In this document: one piece after another, positions 51,767 through 59,989 of the stretch
Layout of the letters: each line of letters opens with the position of its first letter
Numbering within the stretch: position 1 is the first letter of the stretch
Source of the DNA: a virus
Length of the DNA: 64,000 bases
Direction: 5' to 3' (one strand)
IMG/VR virus record: IMGVR_UViG_3300047548_000908
Location: 1 to 64,000 of that record
Program-made: the position numbers and the translations under genes
Notes under the pieces: model-generated
The model's input: only the letters and a program-made list of their open reading frames with translations
Told to the model about the DNA's origin: nothing
Database searches by the model: none

Positions 51767-53101
51767 TTATTTGTCATCACGGAATCGAACAAATCGAGGG
51801 AAACGAAGGCTATAAGTCCCATCCTGATTCTGCGTAATCACATCGCAGAGAATTTCCGCAGTTTTGCCAATCACATACTGACTGTCTTTCCAGTAGGAAT
51901 CACGATCTTCATCACTAAAACCACTACCTACGTTTACAGTAATTTCCTTACCATCGTCCACTCCATTGCAAATCAATGCTCCTAGCCGACCTTTGTTACG
52001 CCCAGTGCCCTCTTCAACACCTACCACCTCCAGATCAACTGTAATAGTCGGCTTCCACTTCATCCAAAAAGTATTACGTTTGCACTCATAGGGTGAATTA
52101 ACATCCTTGATCATAATACCTTCGAACCCTGCATTAACCTGATCTTTAGCATAACGATGCATTTGATCTTGGCCTGCAGCGGTACTAAGATCAACCATGA
52201 TGTGAGGAAGAAGTTCGACGTTTGCCATAGTATCGATAATAGGACGTAGAGACTCCAAGAGTTCTACCCTTTTGCTAAGTTGAGCGTTCCAGAATCCGCG
52301 TCGAAAATCAGTTAGCGGGATGATATCAAACACGTTGAATACAGAATCGTCTGCTTGAACATTTTCTTTGCGACGAGCCTGCCGCATAAGTTCTTGGAAC
52401 GTATTTCCGATAACCTCTCCGTCGAGAACAAATCCACCGATAAGAGCAGTGGACTTAGCGCCACGAATCATCTTTACCCAGTTGTCAGCAATTTGCTCCT
52501 CGATATGAGTGAAGTTCTCAAAAATCTTTCCGTTCCTAGAAAAGCTGGTAACGGACACTCCTGAGTCTGAAGGAACAATGGTCATCAGAACACGAACACC
52601 ATCTAGCTTCGGTTCAAGACGTTTAGTCCCCTTCATTTCGGGCCTGCCCTCACTATTAGTAGCAAGCTGACAAGCAAAGATAGGAACCTCATATTCAGTC
52701 TTTTTGCAAACTTTGTTGATAGTCTTATCCGAAATGCCCGCACGAAGATCCCGACGAAGTACCGCGGCGCAGAATTTGTTCCACTCTTCACTATCGAAGC
52801 GTTCACTCATTTCCGCAATTGCATCACGGGCAGAATTACCCGTAAGATTTCTATCACGGAGTTCGATAAGGAGATCATTGAAATCTTCCCAGGGATTTTC
52901 TGCATCCACGATTCCGATAGTCTCAGGAATCTGTTTGACTCCAAACGTCAAGAAGGGATTGTAGCAAGCCTTAGTCAGTTCCAAGAAGGTCTTTGCATTA
53001 GTACTGCCTACGTTTGCGGCAGTAAGAGCCTGCTTCAGTACATCCTCTTTATGAAGTCGGCTGTCAGATTCGTTCAGTTTGTTAATCCACGATGCACTCA
53101 T
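51767..53101 (-). CDS. lig: ATP-dependent DNA ligase (T4 gp30-like)
   Basis: 444 residues. Motif I with the adenylated Lys K165 (EPKLDGVR), motif Ia/III-type SRNGK, FDIIPLTDFRRG, EGIMIKDVNSPYE (motif IV) and WMKWKP (motif V) are all in order, with an N-terminal helical DNA-binding domain and a C-terminal OB-fold. Seals nicks in phage replication. Leads a minus-strand operon. Confidence 0.95.
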   Translation of the reverse strand: MSASWINKLNESDSRLHKEDVLKQALTAANVGSTNAKTFLELTKACYNPFLTFGVKQIPETIGIVDAENPWEDFNDLLIELRDRNLTGNSARDAIAEMSERFDSEEWNKFCAAVLRRDLRAGISDKTINKVCKKTEYEVPIFACQLATNSEGRPEMKGTKRLEPKLDGVRVLMTIVPSDSGVSVTSFSRNGKIFENFTHIEEQIADNWVKMIRGAKSTALIGGFVLDGEVIGNTFQELMRQARRKENVQADDSVFNVFDIIPLTDFRRGFWNAQLSKRVELLESLRPIIDTMANVELLPHIMVDLSTAAGQDQMHRYAKDQVNAGFEGIMIKDVNSPYECKRNTFWMKWKPTITVDLEVVGVEEGTGRNKGRLGALICNGVDDGKEITVNVGSGFSDEDRDSYWKDSQYVIGKTAEILCDVITQNQDGTYSLRFPRFVRFRDDK

Positions 53102-53113
53102 ATTTTTTCCTTG

Positions 53114-53431
53114 TCACTCAATTAGGTTATCAGAGTCTTTAAGAATTGCAAAGACTTCTGTTTCAGAAATTATTTCAGCGGCTTGATCCAACTCTTTGAT
53201 GGCCTGCTCTAACGCACGTTTTGTGCTTTCTATAGTTTTAGGACGCAAACTCCTCACAAACTTGCTAGTATTGACCATTTTGACTAGATTACACTCAGCA
53301 TTAACCTTGCTTGCGTTTTCCCTGTTGAACCCGTTACTGAATGGACTTTGAAATCCATTCAAAAAAGCAAGTTCATCCATAGACACTTCGCATAGTACAC
53401 GGTTGATGTCAATTTTTGCAATAACTTTCAT
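53114..53431 (-). CDS. Hypothetical protein
   Basis: 105 residues, helical, with KTIESTKRALEQAIKELDQAAEII coiled-coil-like segment. Next to the ligase. Unknown. Confidence 0.6.
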   Translation of the reverse strand: MKVIAKIDINRVLCEVSMDELAFLNGFQSPFSNGFNRENASKVNAECNLVKMVNTSKFVRSLRPKTIESTKRALEQAIKELDQAAEIISETEVFAILKDSDNLIE

Positions 53432-53432
53432 T

Positions 53433-53753
53433 TTATTTTTTCAGCGTATTTGCCAGTTCTCGATTACGATGGTCCTGCTCTTTGCGTTCTCGTTTCTTGT
53501 CATCCGACAAGCCGAGCATTCTATCATAGTTCCTAGCCCACTCTACCCCTCTGAGGAAGTTGTCAACTGCCTCCAAATCGCCAGTAAACAAGCTAGCATC
53601 CCTAGAGAAGATAGGGAGGTTTTCTTGATCAAGAGGATACAGCGTAATCATTTCTTGGTCGTATCCGTGTTTGGGGTATCCAAAGTTAAACCCCAGTTTA
53701 TTTGCAAATTCATGAACACGGATAAACTCTCGGTAAGTGCGAAAGCCGAGCAT
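53433..53753 (-). CDS. Hypothetical protein
   Basis: 106 residues, alpha/beta with a charged C-terminal helix (SDDKKRERKEQDHRNRELA). Start overlaps the stop of the upstream gene by one base. Confidence 0.6.
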   Translation of the reverse strand: MLGFRTYREFIRVHEFANKLGFNFGYPKHGYDQEMITLYPLDQENLPIFSRDASLFTGDLEAVDNFLRGVEWARNYDRMLGLSDDKKRERKEQDHRNRELANTLKK

Positions 53754-54391
53754 TAGACCACTTTCACATAGTTGAGTTGGGTTTGATTGTCACGATGCGA
53801 CTTGACCTTCCCTTGAATTTTAATCTTTTGGCCGACGCTGAACTGACCCTTACCGGTGAAGAAAAACAGGGCTTGTTCTTGATCGTTGATCGCATTCACG
53901 ACAAACGAGTTCCAACGCTGGCTGAAAATGACTTTCAGAATTTCCACGTTGCAAGTGATCTTTTCGCCCACTGCACCAGCATACCCGCCCGAAGCAAAAC
54001 GAATTTTGCTCATAGCGTTATCCATAGCCTTAGCCTTTTCGTAAGACTGGGGCAGGGACGCGATGACGGCAATGTCGAACTTGTCATCGATGACATCACG
54101 ATTGGCAATCGTGAGTGCGGTATTGAGGAAGTCGTTCAGCTTCTTGCCCGAAATGATTTGGAACATCAGGCCCTTGAAGTAGCTACGAACTTCTTCGCCG
54201 ACTTCCTTGTCCTCGTCGGTGAGCTGTTCGGGCGAAGCGATCAGGCGCTCCATAATCTGACGATTGGTCTCGTCATTTTTACCAGGTTCGATGAACTTCA
54301 GATAACCATCGTTGATGCGATGAGCAGCCACAGCAGCAGCCCAAGCAATCGAAGGGTCGATGTTCAGAGCAACCTTCTTGATACGAGCCAT
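53753..54391 (-). CDS. Hypothetical early protein, possible OB-fold C-terminus
   Basis: 212 residues. The N-terminal 100 are helical; the C-terminal 70 (GEKITCNVEILKVIFSQRWNSFVVNAINDQ onward, ending GKVKSHRDNQTQLNYVKVV) look like an OB-fold, so single-stranded nucleic-acid binding is possible. Promoter of the repeated early type upstream. Confidence 0.6.
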   Translation of the reverse strand: MARIKKVALNIDPSIAWAAAVAAHRINDGYLKFIEPGKNDETNRQIMERLIASPEQLTDEDKEVGEEVRSYFKGLMFQIISGKKLNDFLNTALTIANRDVIDDKFDIAVIASLPQSYEKAKAMDNAMSKIRFASGGYAGAVGEKITCNVEILKVIFSQRWNSFVVNAINDQEQALFFFTGKGQFSVGQKIKIQGKVKSHRDNQTQLNYVKVV

Positions 54392-54423
54392 TTTACTTCT
54401 CCGTTTTCTCAGTGTATGAAGCT

Positions 54424-54452
54424 ATTATACACTCAAAATTACTTTTTGTCAA
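54424..54452 (-). promoter_or_regulatory. Early sigma70 promoter, repeated type
   Basis: TTGACA, 17 bp, TATAAT on the minus strand, followed by the TATACACTGA-like segment. Confidence 0.86.
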
Positions 54453-54461
54453 CCGTTTTTG

Positions 54462-54662
54462 TTAAACAAACATCCAGCCATTAACTTTGACGCCAAATGC
54501 ACGACATTCTGCGTCAGGCAACCACTGCCCAACGATGTTGCCACGACTGTCGATTGCGTTGACCCAACCAACCGAAGGTCCTTCTTCAGTAAGGAGTTGA
54601 GTTTTTTCTGCTTCCTGAAACCATTTGGAAAGATCAGAGAAGCGTTCTTTACGTTTAGCCAT
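54462..54662 (-). CDS. Hypothetical small early protein
   Basis: 66 residues from ATG 54662, after GGAGAATCAA and the promoter; longer frames would start upstream of the promoter. Basic N-terminus, Trp-rich C-terminus. Unknown. Confidence 0.6.
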   Translation of the reverse strand: MAKRKERFSDLSKWFQEAEKTQLLTEEGPSVGWVNAIDSRGNIVGQWLPDAECRAFGVKVNGWMFV

Positions 54663-54693
54663 TTGATTCTCCGTTTTTTCAGTGTATAAAGCT

Positions 54694-54722
54694 ATTATAC
54701 GCCCGAAATTACTTTTTGTCAA
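54694..54722 (-). promoter_or_regulatory. Early sigma70 promoter, repeated type
   Basis: TTGACA, 17 bp, TATAAT on the minus strand. Confidence 0.86.
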
Positions 54723-54918
54723 CCGTTTTTGTAGCCAAGGCATGCTCAATGTCGCGGGTTTCGACGTTCAGTTGAGCAATCCTCTTTTCACGTTTTTCGA
54801 TGTCCTTGGGCTTTCCCTGACTACGAACCTTATTCAGGGAGATAAGTTCTTCATACAGTGCCTGCAGGTTGACACGCAGGGACTGCTCGGTAGGTGTAGC
54901 TTTAGCTCTCGTTGCCAT
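54709..54918 (-). CDS. Small helical protein
   Basis: 69 residues, charged coiled-coil helices. The TAAGGAG upstream is both stop codon of the preceding gene and ribosome site. Its end overlaps the -35 of the next promoter. Confidence 0.6.
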   Translation of the reverse strand: MATRAKATPTEQSLRVNLQALYEELISLNKVRSQGKPKDIEKREKRIAQLNVETRDIEHALATKTVDKK

Positions 54919-54927
54919 TCTTACTCC

Positions 54928-55074
54928 TTAGATTTTAGACTGATATTCTACGTCTCTGAGGGCCTCAGCTTTGGAAGTACCGTAACCAGCATTCCCGACT
55001 TGGAATTCGTTCTCGTCAACGTAGATAGCAGTCCACAGACGAATAGAACGATCATACCAAACGATTGCTTTCAT
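54928..55074 (-). CDS. Hypothetical 48-residue protein
   Basis: From ATG 55074 with AGGA upstream and its own promoter. Beta-rich (AIVWYDRSIRLWTAIYVDENEFQVG) then a helix; pattern of a small anti-parallel sheet. Confidence 0.58.
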   Translation of the reverse strand: MKAIVWYDRSIRLWTAIYVDENEFQVGNAGYGTSKAEALRDVEYQSKI

Positions 55075-55100
55075 GGATTCCTCACTATCGACTATGTAAA

Positions 55101-55129
55101 ATTATAGCAAACTTTGGACTATTTGTCAA
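55101..55129 (-). promoter_or_regulatory. Early sigma70 promoter
   Basis: TTGACA, 17 bp, TATAAT on the minus strand; its -35 overlaps the end of the upstream gene. Confidence 0.82.
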
Positions 55130-55292
55130 CCGAATTTTCTCTTCCTGCGGTGAATGCCGCCTCCAGCCATTGAACGATGCGACTAGGAGGAAACATATTT
55201 AGGTCAACGTAGAATCGTTCAGACCTAAAAGTGATGAACTCTCTTTCATTGAACCATTCGTTGAAGTCGGCATACTTGTAGGTATTCTCCAT
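55119..55292 (-). CDS. Hypothetical 57-residue protein
   Basis: From ATG 55292 to TAG 55119. Aromatic and acidic (YADFNEWFNEREFITF), ends with codons VDK read from the next promoter's -35. No family. Confidence 0.55.
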   Translation of the reverse strand: MENTYKYADFNEWFNEREFITFRSERFYVDLNMFPPSRIVQWLEAAFTAGRENSVDK

Positions 55293-55351
55293 GGAGCGCC
55301 TTGTGATAGGAGGAATGGGTATAAATACCCATTCCTAAATTTTGTTTTAGG

Positions 55352-55621
55352 TTACTTTTTGTTACCAGCAGTTACAAAGGCGTACATCTTTTCTGCGGTT
55401 TCTAGTACTTTATCGAGACCAGGAAATTCAGGCATTTCAACCTTAGTAACAACTTTTCCTTCTTTGTCTCGTTCTACTGTAGTTTCCCACCCTAACCATT
55501 TGTAGTGGAAGTCTTGGCCTACGATATCTTTAGCCATGTGCAGAATTTCTGTTCTGATTTCATAGCCGTTTTTGTTGAATTTTACTTCTGGTAATGCAGT
55601 TAGTTTTTTTGAATCAGTCAT
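55352..55621 (-). CDS. Hypothetical protein
   Basis: 89 residues, mixed charge; MAKDIVGQDFHYKWLGWETTVE and a conserved-looking helix at the end (VLETAEKMYAFV). Similar to small phage proteins of unknown function. GGAG upstream. Confidence 0.62.
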   Translation of the reverse strand: MTDSKKLTALPEVKFNKNGYEIRTEILHMAKDIVGQDFHYKWLGWETTVERDKEGKVVTKVEMPEFPGLDKVLETAEKMYAFVTAGNKK

Positions 55622-55663
55622 GATAAGTCTCCTATGTGTGTGAGTGTAGTTTACAACAAGCTA

Positions 55664-55855
55664 TTAGAAGTAACAAGAAAATCGGTTGTATAAGTTATTC
55701 CTAACTTTTTCATCAAATTCTCTTTCTAACTTTTCTACTTCAATGCCACTTTTTGGGTTGTGACGATTGATGTAATCTTCTAGTTCTGATGTGAAACCTC
55801 TAGCAGATCCGAGGCGTTCAAACAAGGTAATGAAGGGTAAGAATATATTAATCAT
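55664..55855 (-). CDS. Hypothetical small protein
   Basis: 63 residues, short hydrophobic N-terminus (MINIFLPFITLFERLG), then charged helix. Weak evidence beyond length and a GGAAAACACA leader. Confidence 0.45.
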   Translation of the reverse strand: MINIFLPFITLFERLGSARGFTSELEDYINRHNPKSGIEVEKLEREFDEKVRNNLYNRFSCYF

Positions 55856-55910
55856 TGTGTTTTCCTGTGTGTGTTAGTGTAGTTGCCTACACTTTATTTA
55901 TCATCACAGG

Positions 55911-56309
55911 TTACGTTTTGATTTTTAGCAACTCGATATATTTAAAAACGTCATCATATAACGTTACCATCATTGCAACTTTGGAATCATAAAGCCTAAT
56001 CTTTACACCCCCTGAACTATTTTCACAAAAAATGTAATAAGGACATGGCATTTTTTTGTTCAGTTTCAGCATCATCGCATTCCATCCTTCGACGTTGTTG
56101 GATGGGTTTTTGAAATCGCAATTAACTGCTTCTATATTCGCAAGTGTAAAGACAGCGGCTCCCAAATCAGTAAGTCGCAGTCCACTACCTGCTCTCCAAA
56201 AATACCACCATTTCCTCATCGCATCCTCTTTTGTAACAACGTAGTCGGGAGGAAGTTGCTTGAGTACTATATCTGTTATTTTACTTTTAGATGGGATGTA
56301 GTCATTCAT
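55911..56309 (-). CDS. Hypothetical protein
   Basis: 132 residues, alpha/beta; overlaps the next upstream gene by 8 bp. CPYYIFCENSSGGVKIRLYDSK looks like a beta hairpin core. No family. Confidence 0.6.
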   Translation of the reverse strand: MNDYIPSKSKITDIVLKQLPPDYVVTKEDAMRKWWYFWRAGSGLRLTDLGAAVFTLANIEAVNCDFKNPSNNVEGWNAMMLKLNKKMPCPYYIFCENSSGGVKIRLYDSKVAMMVTLYDDVFKYIELLKIKT

Positions 56310-56595
56310 CTGGATAAACCTTTGTTCCTGAACTGTAGAACACTACCGAAAACTTATCAGTCTTGAACTGTTTGTTCAGTTTTCTGCACAAGTTTCTGGC
56401 ATGACCTGGATTACTAAAACTGGTCTTTTTATAGGTAGGAATAGAGTTACTGTCTAAGTAATGTTGTCTTTTTAGGTTTATTGGTTGACCGTCGTAAGTC
56501 ACCGCCCAAATACCAGGTGCTTCCACTATCTGATCACACTGGTACGTTGTTTTATCAACCATCTCCATTATAACTTTTGTCTTAGACCTACTCAT
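56302..56595 (-). CDS. Hypothetical basic protein
   Basis: 97 residues, basic. Segment KKTSFSNPGHARNLCRKLNKQF with preceding GVWAVTYDG-like strand; may be a small RNA- or DNA-binding fold. Unknown. Confidence 0.58.
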   Translation of the reverse strand: MSRSKTKVIMEMVDKTTYQCDQIVEAPGIWAVTYDGQPINLKRQHYLDSNSIPTYKKTSFSNPGHARNLCRKLNKQFKTDKFSVVFYSSGTKVYPDE

Positions 56596-56599
56596 ACTA

Positions 56600-56797
56600 T
56601 CACCATTTATTACCCACTAGCTTTACTTCAATCACTTCCTCTTTTTTCGTTGTGTTGGAAAGTTCCTTATTTTCTACTAAGAGCCTCGTTATCTCATCAC
56701 GAAGTAGTTTTGCTTCTGATAAGGGCAAAATCAAATCTTTTGCTTGTCTACCTTCTAAACTGGCTATTCTATCAACGAATCGTTTAATGTTAATCAT
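56600..56797 (-). CDS. Small coiled-coil protein, late
   Basis: 65 residues from ATG 56797, seven nt from a TAAATA box without ribosome site, charged helices. Confidence 0.55.
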   Translation of the reverse strand: MINIKRFVDRIASLEGRQAKDLILPLSEAKLLRDEITRLLVENKELSNTTKKEEVIEVKLVGNKW

Positions 56798-57243
56798 GAT
56801 AGATTATTTATCGCCACATTAGCCTCTTCTTTAGTCTTGTATGGACCTGAGTACGGATAACGCTGTACAAAGATATACTTCGGGCAAAATACCACTTCTG
56901 TAATTTCGTTTTGTTTAATGGCGAACCATCCTGCCGCATAAAAACATTTACTTTTTGCAGTTTTAGTGAACAGGTGTAGTTTTTTTCTGACATCCAAAAT
57001 ATTGTTGAATGTCTTAGCTGGCGTGGGGAAGTGAGCAAAAACAGGATTTAAAGGTTTCGATCTAACCGATATTGTTTCAAACCTAATATTGGAAATTTCC
57101 TTCGTGTCTTCATATCTATCAACATGTTTTCCTATCTTTACATTGAACGAAGACCCGTCGAATTCTACGTTTCCTACCTTTTTGTCGCCATCAGTGATGA
57201 CCCAAAATTGATTTTTTATAATAGGTTTTGCAATCAAGCTCAT
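56794..57243 (-). CDS. Hypothetical protein
   Basis: 149 residues, beta-rich N-half; C-terminal half YIFVQRYPYSGPYKTKEEA. Overlaps the next gene by 4 bp. No family. Confidence 0.58.
   Translation of the reverse strand: MSLIAKPIIKNQFWVITDGDKKVGNVEFDGSSFNVKIGKHVDRYEDTKEISNIRFETISVRSKPLNPVFAHFPTPAKTFNNILDVRKKLHLFTKTAKSKCFYAAGWFAIKQNEITEVVFCPKYIFVQRYPYSGPYKTKEEANVAINNLS
56805..56810 (-). promoter_or_regulatory. Late promoter box, gap 7 nt to start codon
   Basis: GATAAATA on the minus strand before ATG 56797, inside the end of the upstream gene. Confidence 0.5.
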
Positions 57244-57254
57244 TCAGAAATCCT

Positions 57255-57554
57255 TTATGTTAGTAAAAGCCTAGTGAGTGCGATAATGTCAATTGTCACT
57301 AGAAGTCCATAGTTTGCCACCATTCCTGTACTTTTTCTAGTCCATGCAGCCCAACCAAAAATCATACACTGAGCTATAAACATAGGATAAAGTAGCAGAA
57401 AAGGAGGATTAGGCACTGTGAGTGCCATAATCACACTACAAGTTATACTTCCAAACCATGCAATGATCTCTAGGCAAAATCTAAGAGGCCATGCTTTGTA
57501 GTCGTTCTTAGCCCAAGCATATATGTTATTGAATGTGTTAGTTATCTGATCCAT
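57255..57554 (-). CDS. Multi-pass membrane protein
   Basis: 99 residues with three hydrophobic helices (FCLEIIAWFGSITCSVIMAL, PPFLLLYPMFIAQCMIFGW, VANYGLLVTIDIIALTRLLL). Similar proteins occur in T4-like phages; function unknown. Overlaps the upstream gene by 17 bp. Confidence 0.65.
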   Translation of the reverse strand: MDQITNTFNNIYAWAKNDYKAWPLRFCLEIIAWFGSITCSVIMALTVPNPPFLLLYPMFIAQCMIFGWAAWTRKSTGMVANYGLLVTIDIIALTRLLLT

Positions 57555-58017
57555 TGTCTTTTTTAGTTAATTCGCATACCATGATGAAATGATCGTATGC
57601 TTTCTTTACTGCGGGGTTTTTCAAAAGTTTCTCAGCTTCTTCCATCATAGCTTTAACTCCCTCTTCCGCAGCTTCGCGGGCGCTGGGCCATTCCAAACGA
57701 CTTGCCCCCTCACCAAACTCTTTTACTAGATTTTCCCATGCAGCCTTTTGTGCCGGGGTAATAGGTTTTGATCGTTCCTGATATCCCAATCTAATGTCAG
57801 TCGCTTTAACTAAAGATGCGGCAATTGCATCCTCAGCAACGATTCCTGCGGCAATCATGGCTGCATACCCAGGATCAACCTTGAAACGATAACTGACCCC
57901 GCCTGGAACTACATTTACTAAGTGACTACCTTTTGGAAGAGCATCTAGCAGAGTAGAATCGTATTCGGCCACTGGAATATATCGACTACCTACCTTCTCG
58001 TAATAGATTTTTTTCAT
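57538..58017 (-). CDS. Hypothetical conserved phage protein
   Basis: 159 residues from ATG 58017; longer forms start inside the upstream gene. KIYYEKVGSRYIPVAEYDS then PKGSHLVNVVPGGVSYRFKVDP is a pattern known from phage hypothetical proteins. Helical second half. Overlaps the upstream gene by 4 bp. Confidence 0.66.
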   Translation of the reverse strand: MKKIYYEKVGSRYIPVAEYDSTLLDALPKGSHLVNVVPGGVSYRFKVDPGYAAMIAAGIVAEDAIAASLVKATDIRLGYQERSKPITPAQKAAWENLVKEFGEGASRLEWPSAREAAEEGVKAMMEEAEKLLKNPAVKKAYDHFIMVCELTKKDNGSDN

Positions 58018-58253
58018 AGCATGAATTTTTTGCAAATTTCTTTGCCAATCGGAAACTCAGCTTCGTCGGCAAGCTCAGAATCAATGATCTCAAACATCAA
58101 CAGATCCTTAAGCATTGATGCTTCTTTTGCTTCAGATACTGAAAGAGTTTCTGACCAGTCTTCAAATTCTTCTAGAGTTTGGAAGTTCCAAAGCTTGTTC
58201 AAAAGAACAACCTGCTTCATAGTGAGACCATCGATCTTGATTTCTTTGTTCAC
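58014..58253 (-). CDS. Hypothetical acidic protein
   Basis: 79 residues, acidic helices, LTMKQVVLLNKLWNFQTLEEFEDWSETL. Unknown. Confidence 0.6.
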   Translation of the reverse strand: MNKEIKIDGLTMKQVVLLNKLWNFQTLEEFEDWSETLSVSEAKEASMLKDLLMFEIIDSELADEAEFPIGKEICKKFML

Positions 58254-58254
58254 G

Positions 58255-58482
58255 TTATTCTCCTAGTTGTTGCCAAATAAGTTCTTTATCAGGGACGACT
58301 GCGACAGGAATAAGCCACTTACGTTCAATGCATTCCGTAATTATTTTCTGATATTCTTTGGGGCATGTAGGCTTGATTGCAAACCCTGCTCTTGAGTGAG
58401 AAGTAAAGGCGGTGTTAATAGTAAACCCTGGATCACCAGGAAACAACGTCTTGACGTTAGTCTGATGTACTTTAATTTTCAT
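58255..58482 (-). CDS. Hypothetical protein
   Basis: 75 residues from ATG 58482 with AAGG upstream; overlaps the exonuclease stop by 11 bp. Beta-rich; GFTINTAFTSHSRAGFAIKP. Unknown. Confidence 0.6.
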   Translation of the reverse strand: MKIKVHQTNVKTLFPGDPGFTINTAFTSHSRAGFAIKPTCPKEYQKIITECIERKWLIPVAVVPDKELIWQQLGE

Positions 58483-59476
58483 TAAGGATACCTTTGTAGG
58501 GAGAGTTGAGCCACTTAGCATAAGTCTCCGCTTGTTCACCAATTTTAGTCAATTCATACTTTGCACAAAACTTCATGAAGTGAATACCAACTTGAGAAAC
58601 GTTAGCCTGTTTCAGTCCAGTCTTGATACTAGTATCAACCGCTTCTTTAACATGATCAGGTTGAGCAGTAAGATCGATGAGAACACGGTTACGTTCATAG
58701 TCATCTTTGACACGATGTTCTTCACCAGTGTGATCGGTCCAGCGCTGGAGCATCATGTTATTCCAGTTAAAGCCCTGTTTATGACGATCAGCATATGCTT
58801 CGATTAGTCCGACTTTGTTTTTGCTACCTTTAGTACGAACACCAGGGTATGCGCTGAAAACATTATCAGTAGTGTCACCCCTCATACATTTTTCAAACAA
58901 AACGAACTGAGGATCACCAAGTAGTTTTGGTTCTTTTGTTTTCTTGTCGAGAACAAGTCTGCCCTTCTCATCATGATATCCCTCAGGAGTAATCAACTGA
59001 TTAGACATTCCGTTGTATTGATGCACGTTATCGGAAATCAGTTGAACATAGTCAGAATCCGAACTGATAATGTAGTGATGATCCTCAGGGTGCAGATGAA
59101 TGAACCTAGCAATGATATCGTCAGCTTCAGCGTTGGGGTCACGCAGTACGCTCACGTTGGTTTTTTCATTCAAATAAGTGGTGAATACTTCATAGGTATC
59201 CCAAAACAATTTATTTTCTTCAACTTCTGCCTGGGTCATAGCAGATTCATCGAGCTTCCTGTGAGCCTTATAAGGCTTGTAAAACTCTTTTCGCCAGCTA
59301 CGACCCTCAAGAGCAAAGACAACGTGATCAACACCGAATTTTCTGACGACCTGATTGACTGATGCAAGTGTCAAGTGAAGTGCCATGCCCACTTTTTCCC
59401 AAGCATCACTGTTTCGGGATGCGATGTGACGGGCGCGGAAGAAGGTATTTGCAGTGTCGATGATTGCGTATTTCAT
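58472..59476 (-). CDS. rnh: 5'-3' exonuclease, RNase H-like (T4 Rnh family)
   Basis: 334 residues. MKYAIIDTANTFFRARH, VVFALEGRSWRKEFYKPYKAHR, DPNAEADDIIARF, SSDSDYVQLI and RGDTTDNVFSAYPGVRTKGSK are the acidic metal-binding motifs of FEN/T4 RNase H enzymes. It removes RNA primers and flaps in lagging-strand synthesis, working with the ligase nearby. Full length. Confidence 0.93.
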   Translation of the reverse strand: MKYAIIDTANTFFRARHIASRNSDAWEKVGMALHLTLASVNQVVRKFGVDHVVFALEGRSWRKEFYKPYKAHRKLDESAMTQAEVEENKLFWDTYEVFTTYLNEKTNVSVLRDPNAEADDIIARFIHLHPEDHHYIISSDSDYVQLISDNVHQYNGMSNQLITPEGYHDEKGRLVLDKKTKEPKLLGDPQFVLFEKCMRGDTTDNVFSAYPGVRTKGSKNKVGLIEAYADRHKQGFNWNNMMLQRWTDHTGEEHRVKDDYERNRVLIDLTAQPDHVKEAVDTSIKTGLKQANVSQVGIHFMKFCAKYELTKIGEQAETYAKWLNSPYKGILNEN

Positions 59477-59513
59477 TTGTTTGGGTATGTATATAGTAAG
59501 TGTTGGAATGCAA

Positions 59514-59543
59514 AGTATAGCACTATTTTGTATTACATGTCAA
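59514..59543 (-). promoter_or_regulatory. Sigma70 promoter of the exonuclease operon
   Basis: TTGACA and TATACT, 18 bp apart, on the minus strand. Confidence 0.72.
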
Positions 59544-59989
59544 GTCATCGGCTCTAGATACTTCTCCGAGTTAACTGAAAGTTCCCTGGCTGTGATTTTC
59601 TTGTGGTGCTCTAGATTGTTGAACGGAAGGTAGTCTTCTTTAAATGCTCTAATGTCAAACCCTTCCTGATCAATGGTGTCTTTGATCAAAGTTACCATGT
59701 TGTCTATAGACATATTACTTTTTGGACTTACCCATTCTACTACTTCCCCGTAAATTTTGTGTGCTTGGTGTGCAACACGCTGCTTGATGATTGATTCAAG
59801 TGATTTTATTTGAAGACTAGGCCCATAGAATAAATTACAAAACTCTTGCTCTACTCCTGTATGATCGCTATATTGTTTTGACCTCTTCTTGGGATTAATC
59901 GTAATACCAAACCCAAGAAGCTGAACAAATTTGTCACCGTATTTTATAAAATGTGAAGTTTCAATGACATACAGAAAAGATCCACTCAT
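59540..59989 (-). CDS. GIY-YIG/T5orf172-like protein (weak)
   Basis: 149 residues. FLYVIETSHF and VQLLGFGITINPKKRSKQYSDH have the strand-and-Arg pattern of GIY-YIG or T5orf172 domains, but the canonical Tyr-Ile-Gly is altered (LLGFGIT). Function uncertain. Overlaps the upstream gene by 4 bp. Confidence 0.5.
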   Translation of the reverse strand: MSGSFLYVIETSHFIKYGDKFVQLLGFGITINPKKRSKQYSDHTGVEQEFCNLFYGPSLQIKSLESIIKQRVAHQAHKIYGEVVEWVSPKSNMSIDNMVTLIKDTIDQEGFDIRAFKEDYLPFNNLEHHKKITARELSVNSEKYLEPMT

